Notes: generated by a model not told the origin, from the letters alone. Shown: positions 1 to 7,649, counted from the stretch's first letter. The stretch: DNA of 64,000 bases from a bacterium (GCA_023664305.1 JAMPFT010000004.1:124001-188000), one strand, 5' to 3'. Translations and numbers: made by a program.

Positions 1-1
1 T

Positions 2-1894
2 ACTGCCGAGGGAGACAGGGGCATTTACAAGGGACTGACCTTCTGGTCGCCCAATGTAAATATTTTCCGGGATCCCAGGTGGGGAAGAGGACACGAGACC
101 TACGGGGAGGATCCTTACCTGACGGGCGAGCTGGGCAAGGCTTTCGTGGAGGGCCTGCAGGGCGACGGAGAATACCTGAAGGCGGCGGCCTGCGCGAAGC
201 ACTTTGCGGTACACTCCGGCCCGGAGGCGCTGCGCCACAAATTTGACGCGGAGGTATCCCAGAAGGATTTGTGGGAGACCTATCTTCCGGCGTTTGAAAA
301 GCTGGTGACCGAGGCGGGGGTTGAGGCCGTCATGGGAGCCTACAACAGAACCAACGGCGAGCCCTGCTGCGGCAGCAGGACGCTGATGCAGGACATTCTC
401 CGGGGAGAGTGGGGCTTCGAAGGGCATTTCGTGTCCGACTGCTGGGCCATCCGGGATTTCCACACCAATCATATGGTGACGGATACGGCGGAGGAGTCTG
501 CGGCGCTGGCGTTGAAGAGCGGCTGTGACGTCAACTGCGGCAATACATACCTGCACCTGATGAAGGCTTATGAGGACGGGCTGGTGACCGAGGAAGAGAT
601 CACGGCAGCTGCAGAGAGGCTGTTTACCACCCGGTTTCTGTTGGGACTGTTCGACGAGACCGAATACGACAAGATAGGCTACGACAGACTGGAGTGCCGG
701 GAGCATCTTGCCCTGGCGGACCGGGCGGCTGCGGAGTCTGTCGTTCTGTTGAAAAATAACGGGATACTTCCTCTGAAAAAGGAAAATCTGAAGGCGGTGG
801 GCGTCGTGGGTCCCAATGCAGACAGCAGGGCTTCCCTGATCGGCAATTATCACGGCACCTCTTCCAGGTACATCACCGTGCTGGAGGGCATTCAGGACGT
901 GCTGGGCGAGGACGTGCGGGTTTATTATTCCGAGGGCTGCCATCTGTTCAAGGAACGGATCGAGGGCATCGGACGGCGTCACGACCGCGTCAGCGAGGCG
1001 GTTTCGGTGGCGAAGAACAGCGATGTGGTCATTCTCTGTCTGGGACTGGACGAAACGCTGGAGGGCGAAGAGGGAGATACCGGCAACAGCTACGCTTCCG
1101 GGGACAAGGTGGATCTGCTTCTGCCCGCGCCCCAGAGAGAGCTTCTCGAGGCGGTGGTAAAGGTCGGAAAGCCGGTGATTCTGATCAATATGACAGGAAG
1201 CGCCATGGATCTGCGCTATGCCGACGAAAACTGCGCGGCTGTGGTACAGGCCTGGTATCCCGGCGCAAGAGGCGGCAGGACAGTGGCGGATATTCTGTTC
1301 GGGGAGATTTCCCCTTCCGGCAAGCTGCCCGTGACCTTTTATCACGACACGGAGGAGTTGCCTGACTTTGAGGATTATTCCATGAAGGGCAGAACCTACC
1401 GGTATTTCACGGGAGAGGTGCTTTATCCCTTCGGATACGGCCTTACCTACGGCAGTGCGGAGGTGACAGGGGCAGAGCTTTGCGGCAAAAAAGCGGAAAA
1501 AGGCGGCGAGCTGAAGGTATCCGGCGGGGAGCGGATAACGCTTACGGCGGCGGTCTCCAACACGGGAGACCGGGATATCCGGGAAGTAGTCCAGGTTTAC
1601 GTCAGGGCCTTAGACAGCGGCGACGCCACGCCCAACGGCAGACTCTGCGGCTTTGCGAGAGTATCCGTAAAGGCAGGGGAAACCGTAAAGGTAAACGTTC
1701 CCATAGACAAAGACGCGCTGACGGTGGTCAACGAGGACGGAAAGAAGGTGTCCGGCGGCAGCAGATACGCTTTCAGCGTGGGCTTCGGCCAGCCGGACGA
1801 AAGAACTGCCCGGCTGACCGGGCAGGAGACGTTTGCGTTTACGGCGGTGCTAAGTGTGCAAAGATTTTCTAAGCCCGCAAAGTACGCGGACTAA
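2..1894 (+). CDS. Glycoside hydrolase family 3 protein (beta-glucosidase/xylosidase type), 5' end missing
   Basis: Secreted or cytoplasmic exo-glycosidase that removes terminal beta-linked sugars. The open frame runs from the window edge (codon phase at base 2), so the N-terminus is missing; 630 residues are visible. The opening residues (SPNVNIFRDPRWGRG, then ETYGEDPYLTG) are the classical GH3 barrel segment. The nucleophile Asp is in FVSDCWAIRDF (codon 437-439). A second alpha/beta domain follows (GVVGPNAD, then GEEGD), and the last ~120 residues look like the fibronectin-III-like domain common in GH3 enzymes. The final residues (after AFTAVL) are encoded by an inverted repeat rather than by typical GH3 sequence, so the C-terminus may have been altered by that element. 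Substrate cannot be fixed; the neighbouring genes are unrelated. Confidence 0.93.
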   Translation, partial: TAEGDRGIYKGLTFWSPNVNIFRDPRWGRGHETYGEDPYLTGELGKAFVEGLQGDGEYLKAAACAKHFAVHSGPEALRHKFDAEVSQKDLWETYLPAFEKLVTEAGVEAVMGAYNRTNGEPCCGSRTLMQDILRGEWGFEGHFVSDCWAIRDFHTNHMVTDTAEESAALALKSGCDVNCGNTYLHLMKAYEDGLVTEEEITAAAERLFTTRFLLGLFDETEYDKIGYDRLECREHLALADRAAAESVVLLKNNGILPLKKENLKAVGVVGPNADSRASLIGNYHGTSSRYITVLEGIQDVLGEDVRVYYSEGCHLFKERIEGIGRRHDRVSEAVSVAKNSDVVILCLGLDETLEGEEGDTGNSYASGDKVDLLLPAPQRELLEAVVKVGKPVILINMTGSAMDLRYADENCAAVVQAWYPGARGGRTVADILFGEISPSGKLPVTFYHDTEELPDFEDYSMKGRTYRYFTGEVLYPFGYGLTYGSAEVTGAELCGKKAEKGGELKVSGGERITLTAAVSNTGDRDIREVVQVYVRALDSGDATPNGRLCGFARVSVKAGETVKVNVPIDKDALTVVNEDGKKVSGGSRYAFSVGFGQPDERTARLTGQETFAFTAVLSVQRFSKPAKYAD

Positions 1895-1941
1895 GAAAAT
1901 CTAAGTTGCACACAGAAGAATCGCAAGAGAAGCGATTCTTC
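1854..1941. repeat. Inverted repeat pair at the GH3 / DUF4097-like convergence
   Basis: Two consecutive hairpins. The first pairs GTGTGCAA at 1854 and AGATTTTCT at 1862 with AGAAAATCT (1894-1902) and TTGCACAC (1906-1913). The second is GAAGAATCGC (1915-1924) against GCGATTCTTC (1932-1941), a perfect 10-bp stem with a 7-nt loop. The first overlaps the end of the GH3 frame. There is no strong T-run, so a bidirectional terminator role is possible but not shown. Confidence 0.7.
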
Positions 1942-1977
1942 GCACGGATTGTTTGTGCCGCCGCAGGCCGTGCGGGC

Positions 1978-3357
1978 CTACGGCGCCTTGGTGATCCGCA
2001 GACTGCCGCTGGTGGTGGAGACGCTCAGTTCGTTTTCGGGGTTGTCGCCGTACTGTCCGCTGACATGAGTCCCCCTTTTGTTGAAGGAAAGCTGATCGTC
2101 GAAAAACGTATTGCAGCTGCCGCTGGCGGATTCAAAATTTAGGCGGAAGGCGGCAGTCTCCGGAAGAGACAGGGTCATATCGCCGCTGGTGCCGGAGAGG
2201 GACAGGTCGCCGAGAAGCCCCTGATCCAGAAAGAGCCGGATTCCCCCGCTGTTGGTGTCGGCCTTTCCAAAGCCGGAGCCGCTTTCCACCGTGATATTGC
2301 CGCTGGTGGTGCTTAGGTTGAAAGCCCCCTGTATCGTTTTCAGGCGGATATCGCCGGAGGTGGTTTCGGCGTCTGCTTTGTTTTTGACGTTTTCTATTAG
2401 GATGCTGCCGGAGGTGGTTTCGGCGTTCAGTCCGTTCTCGGCGTTTTCGATCAGGATGTTGCCGGAGACGGTTTCGACGTCCAGCCCGCCTTCGGCTTTT
2501 TTGATCCGGACGCTGCCGCTGGTGGCGGAAAGCTCTGCGTCGCAGGAAAGCTGTCCCAGAATGGCGTCCCCGCTGATGGCAGACAGGCGGAAGGACTTAC
2601 CCGAAACGGCGTCCAACTGTACCTCCCCGCTGGTCGTGGAGACGGAGACCTTTTCGCCCTGCGCCTCTGAGAGGGTAATGTCCCCGCTTGTGGTGGAGAC
2701 CGAGATATCGTCCGCCTGCGCAACGGAGAGGGAGATTTTCCCGCTGGTTGTGGCGGCGGATATTTTTTTTGCCGCTGCCTTGGAGAAGGAGAGATCCCCG
2801 CTGGTGGTAGAGGCGGAAAACGCAGAGGCTTCCACATCCGGGAAGGTGATGCTCCCGCTTGTGGTGGAGACCGAAAAACGGCCGGACAGCGTAAAGGAGA
2901 GCTCTGACAGGATATCCCCGCTCACCGTCTGGGCCTCCAGGTTTTCATAAAGGCCGGAGGGAAGATAGATTTCCGCATAGCCGTAGGGGCTGGGACGGAG
3001 GGAAAAGGAGAGGGAAAACCGCCTTTTCTTTCCCTTGACGGAAAGGGTGGAGCCGTCAAGCTTTATTTCGGACAGCTGATTTTCCTTCGGGGTAAAATTC
3101 AGATATTCCCGGACAAGGACGGTTTCTTCGTCGTTTTCATAAAAATAAATCTCCATAAAGTCATAATACAGGACGCGCAGGGAAGAGATATCCTCTGCCG
3201 AAAATTCTTTTTCCTGGATCAGGCTGCAGTCCGTTCTCGTTTCCACGCTGACGCGGAAGGGCCATCCGCCGCCGGAGAGTCCGCTCCAGAGAAGGGAAAC
3301 CAGAAAGAGAGTCAGGATGCTGATCAGGACAATCGCCGCGATTCTAACCATTTTCAT
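1978..3357 (-). CDS. DUF4097-type beta-solenoid membrane-anchored protein (putative adhesin-like)
   Basis: 459-residue protein with an N-terminal membrane anchor (about residues 5-25, MVRIAAIVLISILTLFLVSL) and a long extracytoplasmic part made of at least 14 rungs of 18-19 residues, most starting with TTSG, TVSG or ATSG followed by two or three alternating hydrophobic residues. This is the DUF4097 fold (GxxL-type adhesin-like beta-helix). Its ribosome binding site, AAAGGAGG, lies 5 nt before the ATG. It is the third gene of a minus-strand PadR / permease-prefix / DUF4097 operon, a common Firmicute arrangement linked to envelope sensing. Exact function unknown. Confidence 0.85.
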   Translation of the reverse strand: MKMVRIAAIVLISILTLFLVSLLWSGLSGGGWPFRVSVETRTDCSLIQEKEFSAEDISSLRVLYYDFMEIYFYENDEETVLVREYLNFTPKENQLSEIKLDGSTLSVKGKKRRFSLSFSLRPSPYGYAEIYLPSGLYENLEAQTVSGDILSELSFTLSGRFSVSTTSGSITFPDVEASAFSASTTSGDLSFSKAAAKKISAATTSGKISLSVAQADDISVSTTSGDITLSEAQGEKVSVSTTSGEVQLDAVSGKSFRLSAISGDAILGQLSCDAELSATSGSVRIKKAEGGLDVETVSGNILIENAENGLNAETTSGSILIENVKNKADAETTSGDIRLKTIQGAFNLSTTSGNITVESGSGFGKADTNSGGIRLFLDQGLLGDLSLSGTSGDMTLSLPETAAFRLNFESASGSCNTFFDDQLSFNKRGTHVSGQYGDNPENELSVSTTSGSLRITKAP

Positions 3358-3461
3358 ATGCGCCTCCTTTTTCAGTCCGGGTTCCGAAGATTCAGGATCA
3401 GATGAAGCAACGCCTGGATGCAGCAGCCGATCAGGAAGATGATCCAGGTGAACTCCCAGTT

Positions 3462-4052
3462 CTAGGTGGCGAAGCTGATGATAAAGTAGAGGGTCAGCGT
3501 CACCGTCCAGAGTAAGAGAGTGATGGAATTGCGGATGGCTTTCTTACGGTTGGCGGAATGCCGGGCCTCTTTATAATCCTCCACGAGGCTGTCCTTTTCC
3601 TTGCGGAAGGTCGGATACATATGGTTGGCGTAGACCAGCATACCCGTAGGAGCGATGCAGATGATAACTGCAAGGAGCAGTCCCAGCGTGGCAAAATCAA
3701 AAGAGCCGTACCAGCCGACAGAGGATGCAATTATATTGAAGAAGAGGAAGACCGCGCCGGCGAAGACGTAGAGTCCCGCGGAAACGGCAGTGAGCAGAGC
3801 CTTCTTCCTCCGGTCTTCCTCGGGAAGGCTTAACAGATTTTTCTCTTCCAGAACCTCAAACAGCTCGCTCACATCGCCGATCGAGCCGATCACATTCTGA
3901 AAGGCGTCCTCCTCCCGATAGCCTTCGCCGACCAGATCCTCGTACTTTTCGATGGCATTCTGGGTCAATTCCTCCTTGAGGTCAATGGCCTTTCTGGTCT
4001 TTGGAGCCTCCGAAAACAGTTCTTCCATGTGTCTGCGTATTTTTTCTTTCAT
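3462..4052 (-). CDS. Permease-prefix-domain membrane protein (DUF1700-like), ending at an in-frame TAG
   Basis: Starts at an ATG preceded by AAAGGAGGAAACC. Residues 1-70 form the helical permease prefix domain (MKEKIRRHMEELFSEAP, EELTQNAIEKYEDL, GxxEEDAFxxVIxSIGD). Three membrane segments follow. The frame stops at a TAG at 3464-3462, just after YFIISFAT. Reading on in the same frame gives 29 more sense codons, beginning NWEFTWIIFLIGCC and ending LRNPD, then TGA at 3374-3372, 15 nt from the next start. The extension is a plausible fourth hydrophobic segment that restores tight operon spacing, so the TAG looks like a recent nonsense change. Alternatively it is a sequencing error or a naturally shorter product. 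The gene lies between padR and the DUF4097 gene. Confidence 0.8.
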   Translation of the reverse strand: MKEKIRRHMEELFSEAPKTRKAIDLKEELTQNAIEKYEDLVGEGYREEDAFQNVIGSIGDVSELFEVLEEKNLLSLPEEDRRKKALLTAVSAGLYVFAGAVFLFFNIIASSVGWYGSFDFATLGLLLAVIICIAPTGMLVYANHMYPTFRKEKDSLVEDYKEARHSANRKKAIRNSITLLLWTVTLTLYFIISFAT

Positions 4053-4076
4053 AATTTTGGTTTCCTCCTTTTTTTC

Positions 4077-4120
4077 ATGACAATAGAATTTTTGCGAAGC
4101 ATGAACTTTATTGTTTTTGC
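4077..4120. repeat. Dispersed AT-rich hairpin repeat, copy 1
   Basis: Segment beginning ATGACAATAGAATTTTTGCG, then AAGC, and closing with ATTGTTTTTGC. It lies in the spacer between padR and the permease-prefix gene. A close relative (TGACAACAGAATTTTTACG, then AAGC, TTCTATTGTTTTGC) lies at 20070-20112. The outer arms ACAATA / TATTGT are complementary, so it can fold as a hairpin. Confidence 0.6.
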
Positions 4121-4159
4121 AGGAAATTGTAAAATGAGCGAAGTTCGTCTTATTGTCTC

Positions 4160-4483
4160 CTATAACAACAGCCGGTCGATCATATCCTTCGCTTCTTCCC
4201 AGTCTTTTTTGTAGGAGTCGTAGGCTTTTCGGCCTTCTTCTGTGATGGAGTAGTAACGGCGTCTGGCTCCCACGGCCTCGTCTCCCCAATAGGTTCGGAT
4301 GTACCCGGCCTGCTCCAGACGTCGGAACGCGGAGTAGAGCGTGGCTTCCTTCAGCTCGTACTGGTTGTTTGTCTTCTTCATGATGTCCTTGTTGATCTGA
4401 TAGCCGTAGCTGTCCCGCTCCAGCAGATGCGCCAGAATAATCGCCTCGGTATGTCCCCGGATGATATCGGATGTGATAGACAT
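4160..4483 (-). CDS. PadR family transcriptional regulator
   Basis: 107-residue winged-helix repressor of the short PadR type. DIIRGHTEAIILAHLLERDSYGYQI is the signature first helix pair, ELKEATLYSAFRRLEQAGYI the recognition helix and wing approach, and ARRRYYSITEEGRKA the beta wing. The start ATG has GGAGG 6 nt upstream. It leads the operon with the permease-prefix protein and the DUF4097 protein and is expected to repress it. An ATACCT-N9-AGGTAT inverted repeat lies across the -35 of the only strong promoter upstream, consistent with autoregulation. The inducing signal is unknown. Confidence 0.9.
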   Translation of the reverse strand: MSITSDIIRGHTEAIILAHLLERDSYGYQINKDIMKKTNNQYELKEATLYSAFRRLEQAGYIRTYWGDEAVGARRRYYSITEEGRKAYDSYKKDWEEAKDMIDRLLL

Positions 4484-4639
4484 GCATGTCCTCCTTTCCC
4501 GTGAATTTTGGCCGGTTTTCCGCTTACGCGGTAATCGTGATAACTTTTGCAGGCTTACAGCGGCTGCGTGCGCAGTTGCGGCACCGGTTTCCGTGCCGTC
4601 CGGCGGCTGTGTGCGCAGTTGGTGTCCCGCTTTTTACTT

Positions 4640-4665
4640 TATAGGAAACTTCGTCGCAGCAAGGG
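4640..4665 (+). repeat. TATAGGAAACTTCGTCGCAG tag, copy 1
   Basis: A 25-nt segment that recurs exactly near 43174-43198, in the asnB leader, and partially on the other strand at 42856-42873, in the purF leader. Here it lies in intergenic DNA far upstream of the next plus-strand gene. Confidence 0.7.
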
Positions 4666-4713
4666 TGCCGCACAGCGTCACTTTTTATGCCGTATAGCAG
4701 CTGTTCTTTTTGC

Positions 4714-4747
4714 AATATAACATAGAATACCTCGCCTGTCAAGGTAT
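4714..4747 (-). promoter_or_regulatory. padR operon promoter with candidate PadR operator
   Basis: On the minus strand, TTGACA (4742-4737), a 17-bp spacer and TATATT (4719-4714) form a near-consensus sigma-A promoter. The inverted repeat ATACCT (4727-4732) / AGGTAT (4742-4747), 9 nt apart, spans the -35 box and is the obvious candidate operator. The 5' leader is about 220 nt. Confidence 0.65.
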
Positions 4748-4927
4748 ATTATAAAATCACAGTATATTTTTTTCCAAAGCTTTTTTTCCAAAACAAATCC
4801 CATCAGGTTGAAGTCGGGAAAGACTGATTTCCACTTGCCTTCAAGAAGGGAAAGCAATTTTTTACTTCAGCCTTCCTTCAGAACGGACAGGGATATCCTG
4901 AAATGCGTGGCATCGTTTGAAAGAAGT

Positions 4928-5140
4928 GCTATAATAGAATCCAAAAGCGGGATTCTATTATCCAAGAGCTATAATAGAATCCAAAAGCGGGATTCTATTA
5001 TCCAAGAGCTATAATAGAATCGAAGAGCTGATTCTATTATCCAGGAGCTATAATAGAATCCAAAAGCGGGATTCTATTATCCAAGAGCTATAATAGAATC
5101 GAAGAGCGGATTCTATTATCTAAGGGATATAATAGAATCC
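4928..5140. repeat. Tandem array of five 39-40 bp hairpin units plus a half unit
   Basis: Units start at 4928, 4968, 5008, 5047 and 5087; a half unit begins at 5126. Each full unit is GCTATAATAGAATC, a 7-8 nt variable centre, GATTCTATTAT, then about 6 nt of linker. The 11-bp stem ATAATAGAATC / GATTCTATTAT is unchanged in all five units, while the loop varies (CAAAAGCG, GAAGAGCT, GAAGAGCG). Each unit also contains TATAAT, like a -10 box. The array ends about 150 bp before an XRE-family gene. It has no CRISPR-like spacers. Confidence 0.9.
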
Positions 5141-5216
5141 GTGGTATGTAAAAGCATTTTGACATGTTTTTGACGGATGTAAAAGAAAATGGATGGAAAA
5201 GGATTCAGGGCTTTTT

Positions 5217-5222
5217 TATAAT
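5217..5222 (+). promoter_or_regulatory. Possible -10 box for the XRE gene
   Basis: TATAAT in CTTTTTTATAATAAATC, 68 nt before the start codon. The matching -35 (TGGAAA at 5194) is poor, so the call is tentative. Confidence 0.3.
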
Positions 5223-5289
5223 AAATCTGCAAAAGGCGGCTGCCCGCCGCAAGTATAAATTGCCGCGGGTAAAATGAGGTGGAGAGGAT

Positions 5290-5949
5290 ATGGAAATCGG
5301 AATCAAATTAAAAAGAGCGCGGAAGGAAAAGGGAATCACCCAGGAGCAGGCGGCCGAAGCTCTTGGGGTCAGCAGACAGACTGTTTCAAATTGGGAAAAC
5401 AATAAGTCTTATCCCGATATCGTCAGCGTGATAAAAATGAGCGATCTCTATTCCGTAAGCCTTGACCACCTGCTCAAAGACAAGGAGGAAAAAGCAATGA
5501 ATCAGACTTATCAGGAATTTCTGGAAGAAAGCACCAACACGGTAAAGGCAAAAAGAAAGCTGGGAACGGTAATACTGACGGCGGCGTACTTTTTGGTCTG
5601 GATTGCCTCAATGACATTATTCTGGCAGGAGAGGGAGCCTGTGATATCGGAGCTTGCCGTTATCCTTCGCTGGATCCTGTTACCTTCTTTTTTATTGGTA
5701 ACGACGGTTACCGTTTCAAAGACCGACTACTGGGGAAAAGGGAAATGGCTTTGCGTACTCGGCGCTGCGGTTATGTTTCTTACCGTACCCGAAACGCATT
5801 TCACGGAAGAAGCGGGAATGATAAAATACACTTTCCGCTTCCCCAATTTTACCTATATGGCGGCAGGGATATTCGTTGCCTTATGCGGCATCGGAATCGG
5901 AACCGTCTGGCGCAGGAGGGCGAAAGAAGGATCAAAAGAAACGGAGTAA
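5290..5949 (+). CDS. XRE-family HTH regulator with C-terminal membrane segments
   Basis: 219 residues. Residues 1-65 are a Cro/C1-type HTH (MEIGIKLKRARKEKGITQEQ, ALGVSRQTVSNWENN, YPDIVSVIKMSDLYSVSLDHLL). A linker is followed by about four hydrophobic segments (near 93-110, 121-140, 150-162 and 190-207). AGGTGGAGAGG precedes the ATG. Membrane-tethered XRE regulators of this kind are common in Lachnospiraceae, usually without a known signal. It stands alone, directly downstream of the tandem hairpin array, which is a candidate binding region, and is followed by a terminator. Confidence 0.85.
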   Translation: MEIGIKLKRARKEKGITQEQAAEALGVSRQTVSNWENNKSYPDIVSVIKMSDLYSVSLDHLLKDKEEKAMNQTYQEFLEESTNTVKAKRKLGTVILTAAYFLVWIASMTLFWQEREPVISELAVILRWILLPSFLLVTTVTVSKTDYWGKGKWLCVLGAAVMFLTVPETHFTEEAGMIKYTFRFPNFTYMAAGIFVALCGIGIGTVWRRRAKEGSKETE

Positions 5950-5988
5950 TTATGCACTTGCTATGATTATGGCAGGAATACAGAAGGG

Positions 5989-6010
5989 CACAGCATGTAG
6001 CTGTGTTTTT
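5989..6010 (+). terminator. Rho-independent terminator after the XRE gene
   Basis: CACAGC, loop ATGTA, GCTGTG, followed by TTTTT. A second small hairpin, TGATTGC-ttc-GCAATCA, follows near 6033. Confidence 0.75.
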
Positions 6011-6142
6011 CTGTATTATGAGGAGAATGTATCATGATTGCTTCGCAATCACGGTACGGATGGCCATCCGGCCGTTTCCTGCCCTGAATAAGGTTATTGA
6101 TCCATAACGATGCATTTTCCGCAAATGTGTGTCAGGACATAC

Positions 6143-6171
6143 TTGTTATTATTCCAAGGTTGGAATATAAT
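6143..6171 (+). promoter_or_regulatory. MNT-HEPN promoter with a palindrome in the spacer
   Basis: TTGTTA (6143-6148), a 17-bp spacer and TATAAT (6166-6171). The spacer holds ATTCCAA-GG-TTGGAAT (6151-6166), a perfect 7-bp inverted repeat. Binding there would block RNA polymerase. The downstream antitoxin carries an N-terminal HTH, so direct autoregulation is the simplest model. Confidence 0.8.
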
Positions 6172-6208
6172 ATATCTTGAGTTCAAGCTACGAATGCGGA
6201 GGATGGAT

Positions 6209-6781
6209 ATGGAATACTTAACAGTGAAGGAAATAGCAGAAAAGTGGGGTATTTCCGGCAGAAGGGTCAATTTGTTGTGTAATGAAGGAAGAATAGAAGG
6301 CGCAGAGAAAAAGGGATTTATGTGGCTGATACCAGAGGACGCAGAAAAACCGATTGATTTAAGATATGGATCCAAAACAAACAAGATAGGTTTTCAGAAA
6401 GCTTTTATTGAAATGGAAGGAAAGCGGCATATGTTGGAGACAAAAAGCGAAGAGGAAATCAGGGTCATCACAGCAGAAATAGTGGAACAGGTAAAGACCC
6501 TGTTAAAAGGGAATATCTATAAAATCGTGCTATATGGTTCTTATGCCAGAGGGGATTTTGATATCGGATCGGATATTGACGTTATGATTATTATGAATTG
6601 TAACAAGGAAGAGGTCTGCCGTTACAGAAAACAGATCAGTAGAGTCGCTGGTCAAATTGGATTGGAAAATGATATAGAGGTATCGCTGCTTTTGCGTGAT
6701 AAGGATACCTTTGAACGGGGAGGAGAGATATTGCCGTTTTATAAGAGTATTAAAAAGGAAGGAATTGTTTTGTATGGATAG
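6209..6781 (+). CDS. HTH-MNT nucleotidyltransferase, candidate antitoxin of an MNT-HEPN pair
   Basis: 190 residues; the start is the ATG 6 nt after GGAGG at 6198. Residues 1-50 are a helix-turn-helix (MEYLTVKEIAEKWGISGRRV, LCNEGRIEGAEKKGFMWLIP). A linker leads to a minimal nucleotidyltransferase domain with G110-S-YARG and the metal-binding pair D122-I-D124 (GSDIDV); a third acid is likely in NDIEVSLL. In MNT-HEPN systems the nucleotidyltransferase modifies and silences the HEPN RNase by adding nucleotides. The frame overlaps the HEPN gene by 8 nt. Fusion of the HTH to the MNT is less common than a stand-alone MntA and probably joins repression and antidote in one protein. Base composition is more AT-rich than the neighbours, suggesting transfer. 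Confidence 0.87.
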   Translation: MEYLTVKEIAEKWGISGRRVNLLCNEGRIEGAEKKGFMWLIPEDAEKPIDLRYGSKTNKIGFQKAFIEMEGKRHMLETKSEEEIRVITAEIVEQVKTLLKGNIYKIVLYGSYARGDFDIGSDIDVMIIMNCNKEEVCRYRKQISRVAGQIGLENDIEVSLLLRDKDTFERGGEILPFYKSIKKEGIVLYG

Positions 6782-7169
6782 GAGATATCAGGAATTGTCA
6801 GATTACCGCTTGGAACAGGCAAAGAGGTGTGTAAAATCTGCTAAAATATTAGCGACAGACGGTGACTATAAAGGTGCGGCTAATCGGTCATATTACGCAA
6901 TTTTTCATTGTATGAGAAGTGTGCTTGCATTGGAAGGAACGGATTTTTCAAAACACTCAGGAGTGTCCTCCTACTTTCGCAAGCAGTATATAAAGACAGG
7001 CATTTTTGATATGGAACTATCGAATATCATAAAAGAGGCATTTGATATACGAAGCGATAGTGATTATGATGATTATTATGTTTTGTCAAAGGATGATGTG
7101 GAAAAACAGATTGAAAATGCAGAAAAATTTTGTCTTGTGATAGAAGCATACCTCAAAAAAGAGAGATGA
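6774..7169 (+). CDS. HEPN domain protein, candidate RNase toxin
   Basis: 131 residues, all helical in character. The motif N37-R38-SYYAIF-H45 is the HEPN R-x(4-6)-H RNase signature. AAxRSYYAIFHCMRSVL is typical of HEPN proteins encoded beside minimal nucleotidyltransferases. The ATG overlaps the stop region of the MNT gene, so translation is coupled. Expected role: ribonuclease toxin, for example on tRNA, held inactive by its partner and possibly released on phage infection. Activity is inferred from the family. A regulatory substrate-binding role is the alternative for HEPN proteins, but R and H are both present. Confidence 0.85.
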   Translation: MDRRYQELSDYRLEQAKRCVKSAKILATDGDYKGAANRSYYAIFHCMRSVLALEGTDFSKHSGVSSYFRKQYIKTGIFDMELSNIIKEAFDIRSDSDYDDYYVLSKDDVEKQIENAEKFCLVIEAYLKKER

Positions 7170-7203
7170 ATGAGTTGAGGAGGAAGGAAAGGGAGGTACT
7201 CGC

Positions 7204-7518
7204 GTGACCACGGGCAAGGTTCTGGAGGAAAATCTGATTTACGAAATCCTTTCCGTTGTGGAGGAAATACCGGAAGGAAAGGTAGCTACCTACGGGCAGA
7301 TCGCCCGGCTGATCGGCAGGGAGAAAAATGCCCGTCTTGTCGGCAGGGTTATGAGGATGGCCGGGCATTACGGACAGTATCCGTGCCACAGAGTGGTAAA
7401 CCACGCGGGGAGGCTCGTCCCCGGATGGCGGGAACAGAAGGCTTTGCTGGAATCGGAGGGCGTCGCCATGAAGGATGAAGGTCATGTGGATCTGAAGAAA
7501 TGCCGGTGGGACTGTTGA
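7204..7518 (+). CDS. MGMT-family (Ada/Ogt C-terminal domain) DNA alkyltransferase-like protein
   Basis: 104 residues, only the DNA-binding and catalytic domain of O6-alkylguanine-DNA alkyltransferases. The acceptor motif reads P-C61-HRVV, so the active cysteine is present, unlike alkyltransferase-like (ATL) proteins, which carry Trp. The helix-turn-helix is GKVATYGQIARLIG, and the arginine-finger and hairpin region is ARLVGRVMR. GTG start with GGGAGG upstream. The N-terminal half of full-length Ogt is absent, as in many short Firmicute members. It may repair alkylated guanine or recruit repair enzymes. Confidence 0.85.
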   Translation: MTTGKVLEENLIYEILSVVEEIPEGKVATYGQIARLIGREKNARLVGRVMRMAGHYGQYPCHRVVNHAGRLVPGWREQKALLESEGVAMKDEGHVDLKKCRWDC

Positions 7519-7620
7519 CGGAGAAGGGGAGAAATTATGATCAGAATGCTTTTCTGCCGCGGCAGGGGTGCGGTGGGAGCGGCGTGTGCCGATAAAGAAG
7601 GGCGATTGCGGTGAAAAGGA

Positions 7621-7649
7621 TTGACTACTGCAGGAAAGAAAGGTATAAT
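7621..7649 (+). promoter_or_regulatory. Sigma-A promoter of the solute-binding lipoprotein gene
   Basis: TTGACT, 17-bp spacer, TATAAT. The 5' leader is about 135 nt. Confidence 0.8.

Larger units (their letters stand above)
4484..4927. other. Non-coding region upstream of padR and of the hairpin array
   Basis: No convincing gene. It contains the padR leader and promoter, an imperfect direct repeat (GGCTGCGTGCGCAGTTG near 4561 and GGCTGTGTGCGCAGTTG near 4603), and one copy of the TATAGGAAACTTCGTCGCAG tag near 4640. The stretch 4740-4925 is AT-rich without a readable frame. Confidence 0.6.

Noticed and set aside
1906-2950. Plus-strand frames opposite the DUF4097 gene
   Set aside because: They mirror the repetitive TTSG rungs of the minus-strand gene.
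4928-5140. CRISPR array
   Set aside because: Repeat units are directly adjacent with only about 6 nt of near-identical linker, no unique spacers of 30 nt or more, and no cas genes in the window.
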